Below, piece by piece: positions 33,410 through 44,721 of a stretch of 64,000 bases of DNA (position 1 is the first letter of the stretch; each line of letters starts with the position of its first letter). This DNA is from Nissolia schottii (taxonomy: Eukaryota; Streptophyta; Magnoliopsida; Fabales; Fabaceae), in NCBI GenBank assembly GCA_003254905.1, contig QANU01011207.1, positions 1,228,716 to 1,292,715 of the forward strand, written 5' to 3'. The translations under genes and the position numbers were made by a program. Under the pieces are notes generated by a model. That model searched no databases. It saw only the letters and a list, made by a program, of their open reading frames with translations, and was not told where the DNA came from.

Positions 33410-36400
33410 AATACCATTTTTTAAATCATTTTTAATGAAAAAGAGAAAAAGAGAAAATCACAGGGTACGAAAATTATAATTCATCAAAAATTATTTTTGA
33501 GTAAAAATTTAAGGTTTACAAAAGTTCTTATTAACGACAAATTTTATTTTTCACAAAAAAGACGCTTTTACTATACGAAAGATGAGTATTAATCTAATAA
33601 GTCATTTTTAGTGAAAAATAGAAGGAAATAACTTAGGAAAATTACATTTTTTTCAAAAATCATTTTTAAGTCAAAATCTAATGATATACATATTAATAAA
33701 ATTTACTCTTAACGAAGAAGACAAGACTATAACCTATGAAAAATGGTATTTAATCTAAGAAGTCTACGAAAATTTCAATTTATCGAAAATAATTTTTTAG
33801 TGAAAATTCAAAGCGATAACCTACGAAAAATGCATATTAACAATAAACTTTGTTTTTGACAAATAAGACATACTATAGCATATGAAAATGACCATTAATC
33901 TAAAAAGTCATTTTTAGTGAAAAAGAGGAAGTTAAAGGCTATGAAAATTGTAATTTATCAAAAGTCACTTTTGAGTGAAAATCACATACTATAACTTAAG
34001 AAAAAAAACATATTAACGATAAACATTACTTTTAATAAAAAGACATGGTTATGGTGGTTTCTCAACTATCCCATGGGGTTAATACCTCATACTACTTAAT
34101 TTATCTATTTTTTTAATAAATTTTACAACTTAATTCATCGAAGTCATTTTTAGTGAAAAAGAGAAGGTCAAAGGCTACTGAAATTGCAATTTATCAAAAA
34201 TTATTTTTGAGTGAAAATTCAAGGCTAAGTCAACGAAAAATGTCTTTAAACAATAAACTTTGTTTTTCATTAAAAAGACATGACTATAACCTATGAAAGA
34301 TGATCATTAATTTAATAAGTCATTTTTAGTGAGAAACATGAAGGTAATAGACAACAAAAATTACATTTTATCGAATATCATTTTTGAGTGAAAATTAATG
34401 CTATAATGCCCATTAACGATAAAGTTTAATCTTAACGAAATAGACAAAGCTATATATAGCCTATGAAAATTTTTCATTAATCTAACGAGTTGTTTTTAGT
34501 GAATAAAAGAGAAGTTTAAAGGTTACGAAAATTGCAATTTATTGAAAATTATTTGAGTGAAAATCCAAGGCCTGCAAAAAATGCATATGAATGATAAACT
34601 TTGTTTTTCACGAAAAATACATTGCTATAGCCTTTGAAAAATGATCATTAATCTAAGAAATCACTTTTAATGAAAAAGAGAAGGTCAAAGGCTATTGAAA
34701 TTGCAGTTTATCGAAACTCAATTTTGAATGAAAATCTATGGCTATAGCCTACTAAAAATGTCTTTAAATAATAAACTTTGTTTTTCACAAAAATACATGG
34801 CTATAGTCTATGAAAAATTATCATTAATGTAAAAAGTTAGTTTTAGTGAAAAATAGAAAGTAATATAGGGTATGCAAATTGCAATTTATCAAAAATCATT
34901 TTTGAGTGAATAAAAATGGCTATAGCCTACGAGAAATGCATATTAACGATAAACTTTGTTTTGACTTATAAGACATGGCTATAGCGTATGAAATATGACC
35001 ATTAATATAAGAAGTCATTTTTAGTGAAAAAGAAAAGGTCAAAGGCTATAGTAGTTGCAATTTATCGAAAATCACTTTTGAGTGAAAATTCAAAGTAACC
35101 TACAAAAAATGCATATTAATGATAAAATTTATTTGTTCATAAAAACGGCAATGCCATAGCCAATGAAAGCTTATCATTATTTTAAGAAGTCATTTTCAGT
35201 GAAAAATAGAAGGTCATTGGTTACAAAAATTACATTTTATTGAAAATAATTTTTAAGTAAAAATTCAAGGCTATAATACATATTAACGAAAGCGTTTATT
35301 TTTAATAAATAGACAAGGCTATATAGCCTATAAAAATAGTCATTAATCTAACAAGTCATTAATCAAAGGTTACAAAAATTACAATATATGGAAAATCATT
35401 TTTGAGTTAAAATCCAAGGCTATAGCCTATGCAAAATGCATATGAATGATAAACATCGTTTTTCATGAAAAATACATACTAGCATATGAAAGATGATCAC
35501 TAATCCAAGAAGTCATTTTTAGTGAAAATTAGAAGGTCATAGGTTACAAAAATTGTATTTTACTAAAAATCATTTTTGAGTGAAAATCCAATGCTACAAT
35601 GCTAACAATAAAGTTTAATTTTAACGAAATAGACAAGGCTATATAGCCTATGAAGAGTGGCCATTGATTTAACAAGTTAATTTTAGTAAATAAGAGAAAG
35701 TCAAAGATTACGAAAATTACAATTTAGGGAAAATCGTTTTAGAGTGAAAATCCAAGGCTATATCACATGAAAAATGCATATAAATGAAAAACTTCGTTTT
35801 TCACGAAAAAGACATGACTATTGCCTATGAAAGATTATCATTAATCTAAGGAGTCTTTTTTAGTGAAAAATGGAAGGTCATAGGCTATGACAATTGCATT
35901 TTATCGAAGATCATTTTTTAGTGAAAATTCAATGTTATAATGCATATTAACAATAAAGTTTAGTTTTAACGAAATAGAGTGAATAAGCGAAGGTCAAAGA
36001 TTACGGAAATTGTAATTTATGAAAAATAATTTTTGAATTGAAAATCCAAGGTTCTACAAAAAAATGTCTATAAACAATAAACTTTGTTTTTCACAAAAAA
36101 GACATGACTATAACCTATGAAAGATAATCATTAATCTAAGAAATCGTTTTTAATGAAAAAAATAGAAGACAATAGGGTATGAAAATTTCCATTTATCAAA
36201 AATTATTTTTGAGTGAAATAACAAGATTATATAGTCTACGAAAAATGCATATTAACGATAAACTTTGTTTTTCACAAAAAAGGCATGACTATAACCTATG
36301 AAGAATGTTCATTAATCTAAAAAGTTAATTTTAGTGAAAAATAGAAGGTCATAGGATAAAAAAAATTGTAATTGACCAAAAATCATGTTTGAGTTAAAAT

Positions 36401-36415
36401 CTAAGAAAATAACAA
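33410..36415. repeat. Degenerate ~175-bp tandem satellite, about 18 units
   Basis: One AT-rich unit recurs about every 165-185 bp. Its parts in order are TCATTTTTAGTGAAAAA, GAAGGTCA, TTGCAATTTATCGAAAATCA, TTTTTGAGTGAAAAT, CCAAGGCTATAGCCTA, AAAATGCATATTAACGATAA, ACTTTGTTTTTCACGAAAAA, GACATGGCTATAGCC and ATCATTAATCTAAGAAG. Starts near 33424, 33602, 33908, 34143, 34318, 34485, 34664, 34836, 35006, 35188, 35510, 35678, 35855, 36142 and 36325 are clear; others carry deletions. Units are strongly diverged, so this is an old array with no recent homogenisation. Confidence 0.85.
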
Positions 36416-38233
36416 CTAATAAACTAGCTTGTTTTGCTTTATGTAGTTTTTTTTAAAATTGTATTCAAACTCACCATAGGTATTCCCTTTAAAGCTAAAA
36501 GAAAAAAATTTACATTTATTTACCAAAAAAAAAATATACACATAGCTAATTCAAAGGATTTGAGAGGCAAACATAATTTAAAGTTAGAGACATTGATTGA
36601 GTTGGAAGTGAAAAGAATCAATTAGAGTTATGGATCATTCTAAGTTACACCGCATAAATTAAAGAGAATGATTCATCAAGCGAATTATAATAGCCCACTT
36701 GCATTTAGTCACATTTTTAAAATGCGGTAAAACACATTTAAAAAATGTGAGTAAAGATTCTCAATTTTGCCCTATTTTTTCACATTCCCTCTCTCTTCAT
36801 TTACCATCTCATTTGCCACTGCCGCCAACCACAGCTACCACCACCATCTCCACACACAACCACCATCATTATCCAGATCTACCTCCCACTACAAATAAAA
36901 AACAATCAAAGTCCCTTTTGGGTTAGTTTAAACCGAAGCCTTTGAAGTTGCTCTGCTTTCAGTCTAAAATAACAAAATTCTTGCTTTGATTGTTCCAACT
37001 ATTTTACGTGTGTCCAAGTACATTGAAGAGTAGTTTAATCAGCTATACCTACGACGTTTAGGTGGTATTATTGTCAATTGCTCTGATTTTCTATTTTATA
37101 ACAAAAAAATTACTATTAGGTACAAAATAATACCTTCTAAATTTTGAGTTTTATTTTTTAATTTAAGACTTGCATAATGTAGAAATAACTATTAAACTCT
37201 AGACTCAACTGCAAATTCACTTTGTTAATAGGTTTTAAATTGTTGTTGACCTTTCTTTTTTTAAGTAAGATAATATGAGACTATTTTATCTACTCTATAT
37301 CTCGGGTTCAGATTCTTTGGTTTCAATAAATGTAGAAACAATTATTAGACTGTAAACTCTAAACCGTTGACATTTTTACCAATGCCTGCCAAGTAGAGAA
37401 TAGGACTCTATAGGCACGTGAAAATAACAGCAAAGCTTTCACTGTATACAATAAATTTGTTAAGTCAAATTATTTGTGACCAACTGACTCTGGAGTTTGG
37501 GACCAGATTGGTCATTATCACTTGAGGTGACATTTAATGGATGGGAACTTGGGATAGCTTTGAGTCACGCAAGACCATAAAAAGCTGTCCAATTTTTCCC
37601 AACACATTGCAAATCCGTACAAACAGTGAGAGCTCTAAACATATTCATATCTGTGCTGTTTCCATATCAGATACTATCCACATGCATCAAATTGGTGGTT
37701 CCCTTTTCATCTAAACTGGCGTGAGTGGTTTTGATCTTCGTTTTTTTGAATATCAAGATTCTAGAATTTTGTGAATTAAACAACGAAAATAATTAATTTT
37801 TTTATTTATATTATTTCTTTCATAAAATTTAGAAAAATAGATTTTTTAGTGTTCTTAGATGTACCATATTTTCTCCTTCTAAAATATATAATTTAACATT
37901 GTATTAATTTAAATATTGTTAAATAATCATAAGAATGTTCACAATGGAACCTTAATGAATGTTTGATTACATAATTTTTTCAATTTTTATTTTTAAAAAT
38001 CAAATTTCCAAATTTAAACTTAAAAAGTTGAAAGAACTCTAAATAATCATATAATTTAAATTTTTAATTTTTTAAAATAAAAATTAAGGATGCTATATAA
38101 TCGAACACAAAATAAGTTATTATTCTAAATATTGTTACGGTTATTTGTCAATTTTTAAGTTAATAAAATACTAAATTGTAACTTTTAGAGGAAAAAGGCA
38201 TGGTGCTACTAGGGCCACCAAAGAAAACATAGT
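36416..38233. other. Intergenic, no gene seen
   Basis: AT-rich DNA. A short frame at 36699-36926 rests on low-complexity CCA/CAC-rich sequence. Around 37380-37760 the sequence is less biased but has no supported frame. Confidence 0.45.
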
Positions 38234-38970
38234 TAGAGACGATAACATAAATTCTACCTGTGAGACACTCACTCTACCCAACCTATTTAGGAAGGGTTTA
38301 AAACCCGCCCCATAGTCGGGCGGGTAGATGCATGACAGGTTCTATCTGCGGGGCATGGGATAGGATATAAGGTGAACTCACCTCTACTTACCTCACACCT
38401 TATATATTATAAAAAAATTATATAAAATTTACCTATCCCTAATTCCCTAATACCCTTTACTCTTATGTCCTTTCTTTCTCCTTACTTCATTCCCATCCTT
38501 GTGTGTCACCACTAACCTTCACTCCAACCACACTCCACTCATCCTTCTCCGTTGCCAGCGATGGTGTCTTATTGGCCCTTTACTGTCGACATTGAGGATG
38601 CATCCTCCACTAATTGTCGCAAAGCACATCCTTCATCACGTCTAAGTTGTAGTCTCTATTAATGCTTCAATTTTCATTCGTTCTTCACCGTGATTCATCA
38701 CCCGGTTCGTGATTTAATTAATGTTGAGTGTTGACATTTGTGGTATTTTATTATACGATTGTGTTAATCTATATGTAGATTGAATTTTATAATATTTCAG
38801 TAGGTGTTCTAAAAAAAAGGGACGGGGTGGGTATTCGTGGGACACGTGCGTGTTATAATGTTTAAAATTCACAAGTAGGGACAGAGCAAGTAGAAGTTAG
38901 TGTTAATAGAGTGTAAAGTAGGGTCGAGATGAGGTAAAACCCGCCCCACTCCGCTCCATTGTCATCCCTA
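38234..38970. mobile_element. Possible hAT-like non-autonomous element
   Basis: The right end, read inward, is TAGGGATGACAATGGAGCGG and the left end starts TAGAGACGATAACA, so TIRs agree in most of the first 12 bases. Sub-terminal blocks are GC-rich (ACCCGCCCCATAG, CCCGCCCCACTCCGC). Flanks AACATAGT (left) and AACACATG (right) match at five of eight bases. The plant 'GGGATGACAATGG' end type is common among hAT-like repeats, but the decayed TIR and poor duplication keep this tentative. Confidence 0.4.
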
Positions 38971-39668
38971 AACACATGAAATGGAATTAGGGAAACCAAA
39001 CACACCCGACAACCCATAACCAAATCCAGCTAAGCAATCATAATTATTACTATATAATTGTGATTAGAAACTAATATTTTTCAAGCCTATGGTTTCTCAG
39101 CAATCATGGGAGAGTCTTATCACATGCTTCTCCTCTTTGCAGAGAATAGGTAAAGAAATTAAGAATTTGCAAACCTTCCATGAAGAAAAGCACTAGAACA
39201 TGTATTTGAGATACAGCAGGATCTTGGAGCTGATTTAATTAAGGGCAAGTCCAAGCTCTGATATAAAAGCATCATTAAAGCACACAAACATACGCATATA
39301 CATAGATAACACTACAGAAGATTCAGCAGCAACATTTAATTAACACATAAAAATACTACTACTACTACTACTTTATAGCTAGACCAATATATAAATATTT
39401 TAATTACATATAGTAATTAATCTGATACTTACAAATATAACATAAAAACAATCTATGGGGTAGAAATTGAAATCCATCCCCTGACAGACTTACGAGAAGT
39501 GAGCACTGCTTTGGTACTCTGCAATTCTTTCATAAATATGCTGTAAATTGATCTCTCATGGAGAACTTGAATTGAAGCTTGAATTAAGAGTCCTTTTTCC
39601 CCACAAAAGTTTTTTGATGTCAGAAAACATGAAGAAGAAGAAGAAGAAGAGTAGTACTTGTCACAACT
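38971..39668. other. Intergenic with microsatellites
   Basis: Contains a (TAC)n run (about 39354-39373) and a (GAA)n run (about 39631-39650). A TATAAAA-like motif at 39261 on the plus strand has no following reading frame. Confidence 0.4.
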
Positions 39669-39800
39669 CTATGGTTCCATGGCGGTGATGGAGTTATAGC
39701 CAGAGCAGTAGTCTTCAAGGAGATAAAGGATAAGCTCCAATTCCTTCTTCTCCCCATCTCTCTCTCTTTTTCTCTTTCTCTCTCTGTCTTCTGAAATCAT
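39669..39800 (-). CDS. Candidate small ORF, 43 aa
   Basis: From an ATG at 39800 the minus strand encodes 43 residues: a basic, low-complexity start (EDRERKRKRERDGEKK, from a CT-rich microsatellite) and then ELELILYLLEDYCSGYNSIT, ending AMEP. The second half is a non-repetitive amphipathic stretch, which argues a little for a real peptide. No family is recognised and no promoter is evident. It may be the last exon of a longer gene or chance. Confidence 0.2.
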   Translation of the reverse strand: MISEDRERKRKRERDGEKKELELILYLLEDYCSGYNSITAMEP

Positions 39801-40706
39801 AGTGCATAATACATTAATTATATATATCTATATATAAAGTTTAAGTAGATTCGACGTGGATGATTCCAACAAAGTCAAAATATAATCTTATATTCTTTAA
39901 ATGCTTATATAAAATACTTACAAATCACTTAAAATAATAATCTTCACGTAAAAAAAAAAAAGATGAACTCACGAAATTATAGAATACGAACTTGTTTTTG
40001 ACTGCTTGTGCTTGGAAACATGCTTTTGCTTCCATTGAAAATTTGAAAGTACATAACGTGTGACAGTGGAAAACGTTGATTATTCATTTCCTATATACTT
40101 TCTTATTTTGTTTGCAAGATTTACATGGGAGACTAATAATTCAATTATGGTTAGATATTTAAGCGGAGATTTATCACAAGTGCTTCTTTCTTTTATATAC
40201 ACACAAGAATTTCAAAATCAAACCTTAAGATTATATATTTAAGAAACTCAAATTATTTTCACTCGATCTAACATTTTATTAGTATGTTATATCCTTTCTT
40301 TGCGTTACTGGTTAGTGCACGGTAAAATAATAGAAGTAAAGGAAACAAAAGGCACGATTTTTTTTTAAACTTAAAAAAAATAAGAAGAAATGAAATCCAT
40401 AAAATATTTAGGACGTGTTGGGTTTTTTTATTAAATAAGGGGTTGCTTTTAAGTGGTGGGGGTTACTAATTTATATATATGCTTCACATTGTTTTTAATA
40501 ATTAAAATTAAACAAACACTAAATTTATGTTTACCTTTTATTCAAAGGATTTAGGACGGTCGCGGACATATATGTCATAATACATGAGCCATGGACCGTT
40601 TTGAGATTTCATTCCTCTCCACTACATCAAGTACTTAATTAAAAATTGGTATCATGAATCTCTGTGTTAATTAAAAAACAAATTAATCACTAGTTAAGTA
40701 TATGTG
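39801..40706. other. Intergenic, no gene seen
   Basis: AT-rich; short frames (for example 40060-40242 plus) lack recognisable content. Nothing further is supported. Confidence 0.45.
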
Positions 40707-41215
40707 TTAAATGATATGAATTGGACTACACAATGGCTCAAGGCCCCCAATGTTGGCGGATAAATGGCAAGGAATGTGAAATTGAGGCTCGAAAACAGTG
40801 GGAGGCGCAATATAGTTTGTTGCAGGATCGAAAACAACAACAATGTGTTGTCCATGATCAAAGGAGGCGGCTGCAGCAGTGTTCTTTTCCACATTGTCAC
40901 ATTTATCGCATCGAAATTCATCACAACATTTAACTCCAGCAGCATAACACTCGCAGTCCTTGAATCTTCCACCACAATCTTGGGAAGGAAGGCGAGTGGA
41001 TTCTGGGACTTGGCTTCTTCCCTTGCGCTGCCAACTTTCTCTTGCTGCTCTCTCTGCCCTGTTTTGGCAGCCTTGGCAACAACAAGCACGGCTGCTGCAA
41101 TAGCCTTCGCCCGCGAAACAATCGCAGCAGCGCTTCAAGCATTCGCTCTTCTTTTTGTGCTTGTGAAAAGGACACTGAACTTTGGTAACGTGAAGAATCA
41201 GAGGTTATGAACATG
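40707..41215 (-). pseudogene. Tesmin/TSO1-like CXC (CPP) gene fragment
   Basis: The minus strand reads FHKHKKKSECLKRCCDCFAG then EGYCSS..CCQGCQN, which is a first CRC (CXC) repeat. The segment EEAKSQNPLAFLPKIVV, typical of the linker, lies in the next frame. The second repeat, DCECYAAGVKCCDEFRC, is back in the first frame and lacks its usual opening CNCKKS block. CXC domains bind DNA and regulate cell division and flower development genes. The two compensating shifts and deletion make it a pseudogene or an error-containing assembly. It lies alone, without upstream exons. Confidence 0.65.
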
Positions 41216-42846
41216 TTTATGAACTTTGGCACCAATAAAATGTTTATCAACATGGTAATGTTGAAGATAGGATTCGTGAAAAATACCAAGTAAACTATCA
41301 AAAGGATATAGTATCTTAGGACTTAAGGTATTCTTGTTAAAGGAAAGTTGATATTATATATATATATATATNCCTGCAGCAAACATCATTAACTAGTCTT
41401 TAGCATAAAGGAAACACGAGAGTTGACAAAAGAGGAAAAAAATAACATGCAAATAAGCAATCAGTATTCCTACATATAGTGCATCATTAAAAGTATTGTT
41501 TAAGTACACTAGTTGCACAATATCATATAATCCTCGGCAACATTCATCTAAGCTCAAAATTTGTAGATTATACTTTAAATTCATCTGGAAACAACACACA
41601 GTAGTAACATAAACATAAGTTTTCCAACTTGAGGAGGGTAGCAAATCAAATATTTTGAATTCCATAATATAGATAGAATAGTTTGAGCTGAAGACCAACG
41701 ACAGAGCAGATTGGGTGTGCTACACATATGCCATAATAATTACATGAAAGCTTCATGCTTACACAACAAGAGTTTCTGATTTCACACTTCAATAGTAAAG
41801 GTTTCATACCATTTTAGGAGACCAGCATCTATTTCATGACTAAACCAAATTTCTAACAAATGTAAGTTATAAGATTCAAAAATCTAATCAAAACTGCTGA
41901 GCAAGCACTATCATAGTAGAAAATATATCCAAGAGAGGAATGTAGCCCCTAGGATCTGAATAATGCAACACCAAGCTCTTGACTTTGTTAAACAGGGCTC
42001 AAATAAACTCAAATGCCATCATTGCTCAATTACCTGCATGGGATAAATTTGCTTAAAATAAAAATTCCACTGCGGTGTAAAGCATGGGTAATAATTATGC
42101 TTTATACCTACATGGCTTCGGAGATCCACTCATTGTCAATTAGAGTGTGAGTTTTTAACATTGATTTCCAGTCCAAAGAATAAAGAAAAAATTGAAATTT
42201 TTATAACATTGATTTTAAAGCTTTTCTACAACAAATGTGGTTCTCTTTAATTTCTCAAATCGTTGATCAAATCAAATTAAGCTAATCTACTGAAACCACA
42301 TGACTACAACAAAGTAGCAGACAAGAAGTCAAATGTGACAGTAAATAATGTGTTCAAATCCTTAATTGCCCATAATTGTGGCAATCACATTAAGGATTGA
42401 AAACAAAAATGAATAAAATGGAAACTTAAACTCTTGGCTTCCTTGAAACAATGTTCTGCATAAAAATGCTATTCCTTAGAGAAAGCAGACATAGAAAACT
42501 TAAATTCAATGTAGGAAAGGAAAAATCATTATCCAGTGATTAAAAAGACCTTTTAAAAAACACCAATACTACAAGCTAGGAAACTTAGGCCAATATCATA
42601 CACTGATTCTCTAGAGAGGCCTCTCATTCCAAAATTGTGCTATTGGTGTGAATTTGATGCAACGTAATCTTTACAGGTCATTTAAGGTGAGAACTCATAC
42701 TAATCAATTGGAGACAAGGAATTCATACTAACAATACCAGAAGGTCCTTTTCAAACCTAATGGTTAGAACACTTTTATCACAATAGGTGATAGGGGATAT
42801 TAGTCGATAGGAAATTCAAGAAAATAATAAGTAACAATAGGGAAAC
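41216..42846. other. Intergenic, no gene seen
   Basis: Includes a (TA)n run and N at 41372 followed by CCTGCAGC, a probable assembly join. I searched by eye on the minus strand for further ERO1 exons and found none. Confidence 0.45.
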
Positions 42847-42966
42847 CTTGAAATATCGAAAGAATGGAGTTTTCACAAGCTCTTGGAGAGAAGGGTTCAG
42901 CACTTCACCGTTAAGACGGTCCACGGTTTCATAATCACAACAACAATCCTCCACCATGCCACTATA
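42847..42966 (-). pseudogene. ERO1: Lone ERO1 exon (ER oxidoreductin)
   Basis: A 40-codon minus-strand block reads MVEDCCCDYETVDRLNGEV and closes ELVKTPFFRYFK, a signature region of plant endoplasmic reticulum oxidoreductin 1, which oxidises protein disulfide isomerase. It has an acceptor AAAG after a long pyrimidine tract and a GTTTCC donor at 42846. No stop or shift is present. Neither the upstream signal-peptide exon nor the next exon (the WCDCPFW-type region) is visible nearby. The N at 42971 lies 5 bp away, so the rest may be lost in an assembly gap. Otherwise it is a gene relic. Confidence 0.75.
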
Positions 42967-43220
42967 CTTTNAAAAAAAAAAACAGAAAAATCAAGAGAGA
43001 AAACAAAAAGAAAGCGACGGCTAGGATGCACCGGATTAAAAATGATACTAATTTAGATAATTTACGCACTTAAGTTATGATGAGTGTGCTCTTACAAGTC
43101 CAAGTCTTCCTAGTCAACAATATGCACTTCTTCGTAATTACTCCTCACAACTTTTATTCTATAACATATATGCCTAATCATGTTCTTGCTGACTTGTACC
43201 ATAGTCAGGTTATAGTTATC
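42967..43220. other. Spacer and possible 5' UTR of the TNL gene
   Basis: Begins with N and an A-run, then unremarkable sequence up to the ATG at 43221. No TATA box is convincing. Confidence 0.35.
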
Positions 43221-43384
43221 ATGTTACAACCATTGGTAGTATCTTCTTCTTCTTCCTTTGTCTGTAGAAAATGGACTTATGATGTTTTCCTCAGCTTTAG
43301 AGGAGAAGATACCCGCAACAACTTCACTGGTAATCTCTACAACTCTCTGCATCGAAAAGGAATCCACACCTTCATTGATGATGA

Positions 43385-43404
43385 AGAGCTTAGAAGAGCT
43401 TAGA
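43385..43404 (+). repeat. 10-bp tandem duplication in the TIR exon
   Basis: AGAGCTTAGA occurs twice in a row. The family consensus here (EELRRGEEI) needs only one copy, so the second adds one extra base modulo 3 and breaks the frame. Confidence 0.85.
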
Positions 43405-44609
43405 AGAGGGGAAGAAATTAGACCTGCCCTCCTCAAAGCCATTCAAGAATCTAGGATTGCCATCGTTGTTCTCTCTCAGAACTATGCAGCCTCAACTTAT
43501 TGTTTGGATGAACTTGTTAGCATCCTTGAGCACTTAAAAGCAGAAGATCGATTAGTTTGGCCTATTTTTTGTGGTGTGGAACCGTCTGAAGTTCGACACC
43601 AGAGAGGTAGTTATGCAGAAGCTTTAACAAAGCATGAGGAAAGGTTCCAAGATGACAAGGACAAGGTACAAAAATGGAGGGAGGCTTTACATAACGTAGC
43701 TAATCTATCAGGGTGGCATTTCAAACGGGTGCGTGTGTATTATATCTCCTTTATTTTCTACTGTTAATTTGCTTAGTGACTTTTTTAGCGTGTTTGAATT
43801 TCAATTATGAAGCCTCATAATCAATGTTGCGGCTTTAGAAATGATTTCTTTTACTTCTGAATTTGTCAGAATTAATTCTAGACCAGTGTCACCGATTTTC
43901 CCAATGTTTTGCTTGCTCTTCACATGAAAACTTTATATATGTGTACGTAGGTCCCAATCAGAATATAAGTTTACCATAAGCGTCGTAAATGAGGTGTCAA
44001 AGAAGCTCGATCACACTCCTTTGCACATTGCTGATTACCCGGTTGGGCTAGAGTCTCGAGTGCTAGAAGTGAAATCTCTCCTAGGACTTGGGTCTGATGA
44101 GGGCGTCGGCATGCTAGGGATTTACGGAATCGGTGGAATAGGTAAAACAACAATCGCGCGCGCTGTGTATAACTTGATTGCTGACCAATTCGACGGTTTG
44201 TGTTTTCTTGGTGACATTAGAGAAAAGGCGATTCGCAAGAATGGCCTTGCAAAACTCCAAGAAACACTCCTTTCCGAGATGCTTGGGGAGAAAGGCATCA
44301 AAATTGGAGATGTGAGTAAGGGGATTCCACTAATACAAAGGAGGCTCCAACGAAAGAAGGTTCTTTTGATTCTGGATGACGTGGACAAGCTGAAGCAGTT
44401 AAAGGCGGTTGCTGGAGGACATGATTGGTTTGGCTCCGGTAGCCGGATCGTTATCACGTCTAGAGACAAGCAATTGCTAGCTAGTCATGGGGTGAAGATG
44501 TTTTATGAGGTTAAGGAGTTAAACAAGAAAGAAGCTCTCGAGTTGTTCAGCTGGAATGCCTTCAAAAGTGACAAAGTCGATCTGCGTAATGCATGTGTTT
44601 CAAGCAGAG

Positions 44610-44721
44610 TCCTTTCTTATGCAGGTGGCCTTCCTCTGGCTTTGGAAGTCATAGGTTCTAACTTGTCCTTTCTTATGCAGGCGGCCTTCCCCTGGCTTTG
44701 GAAGTCATAGGTTCTAACTTG
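44610..44721 (+). repeat. 56-bp tandem duplication at the GLPLAL motif
   Basis: Two 56-bp units (44610-44665 and 44666-44721) differ at two bases. Because 56 is two modulo three, the frame shifts. The downstream frame resumes as GSNLYSKKMDEWNSAL. Confidence 0.9.

Noticed and set aside
40764-41210. Plus-strand frame of 148 codons
   Set aside because: It overlaps the CXC fragment, whose minus-strand conserved motifs explain the open frame.
42724-42745. Possible next ERO1 exon
   Set aside because: CCAGAAGGTCC looked like the reverse of a CDCPFW codon string, but its translation does not give the cysteine motif.
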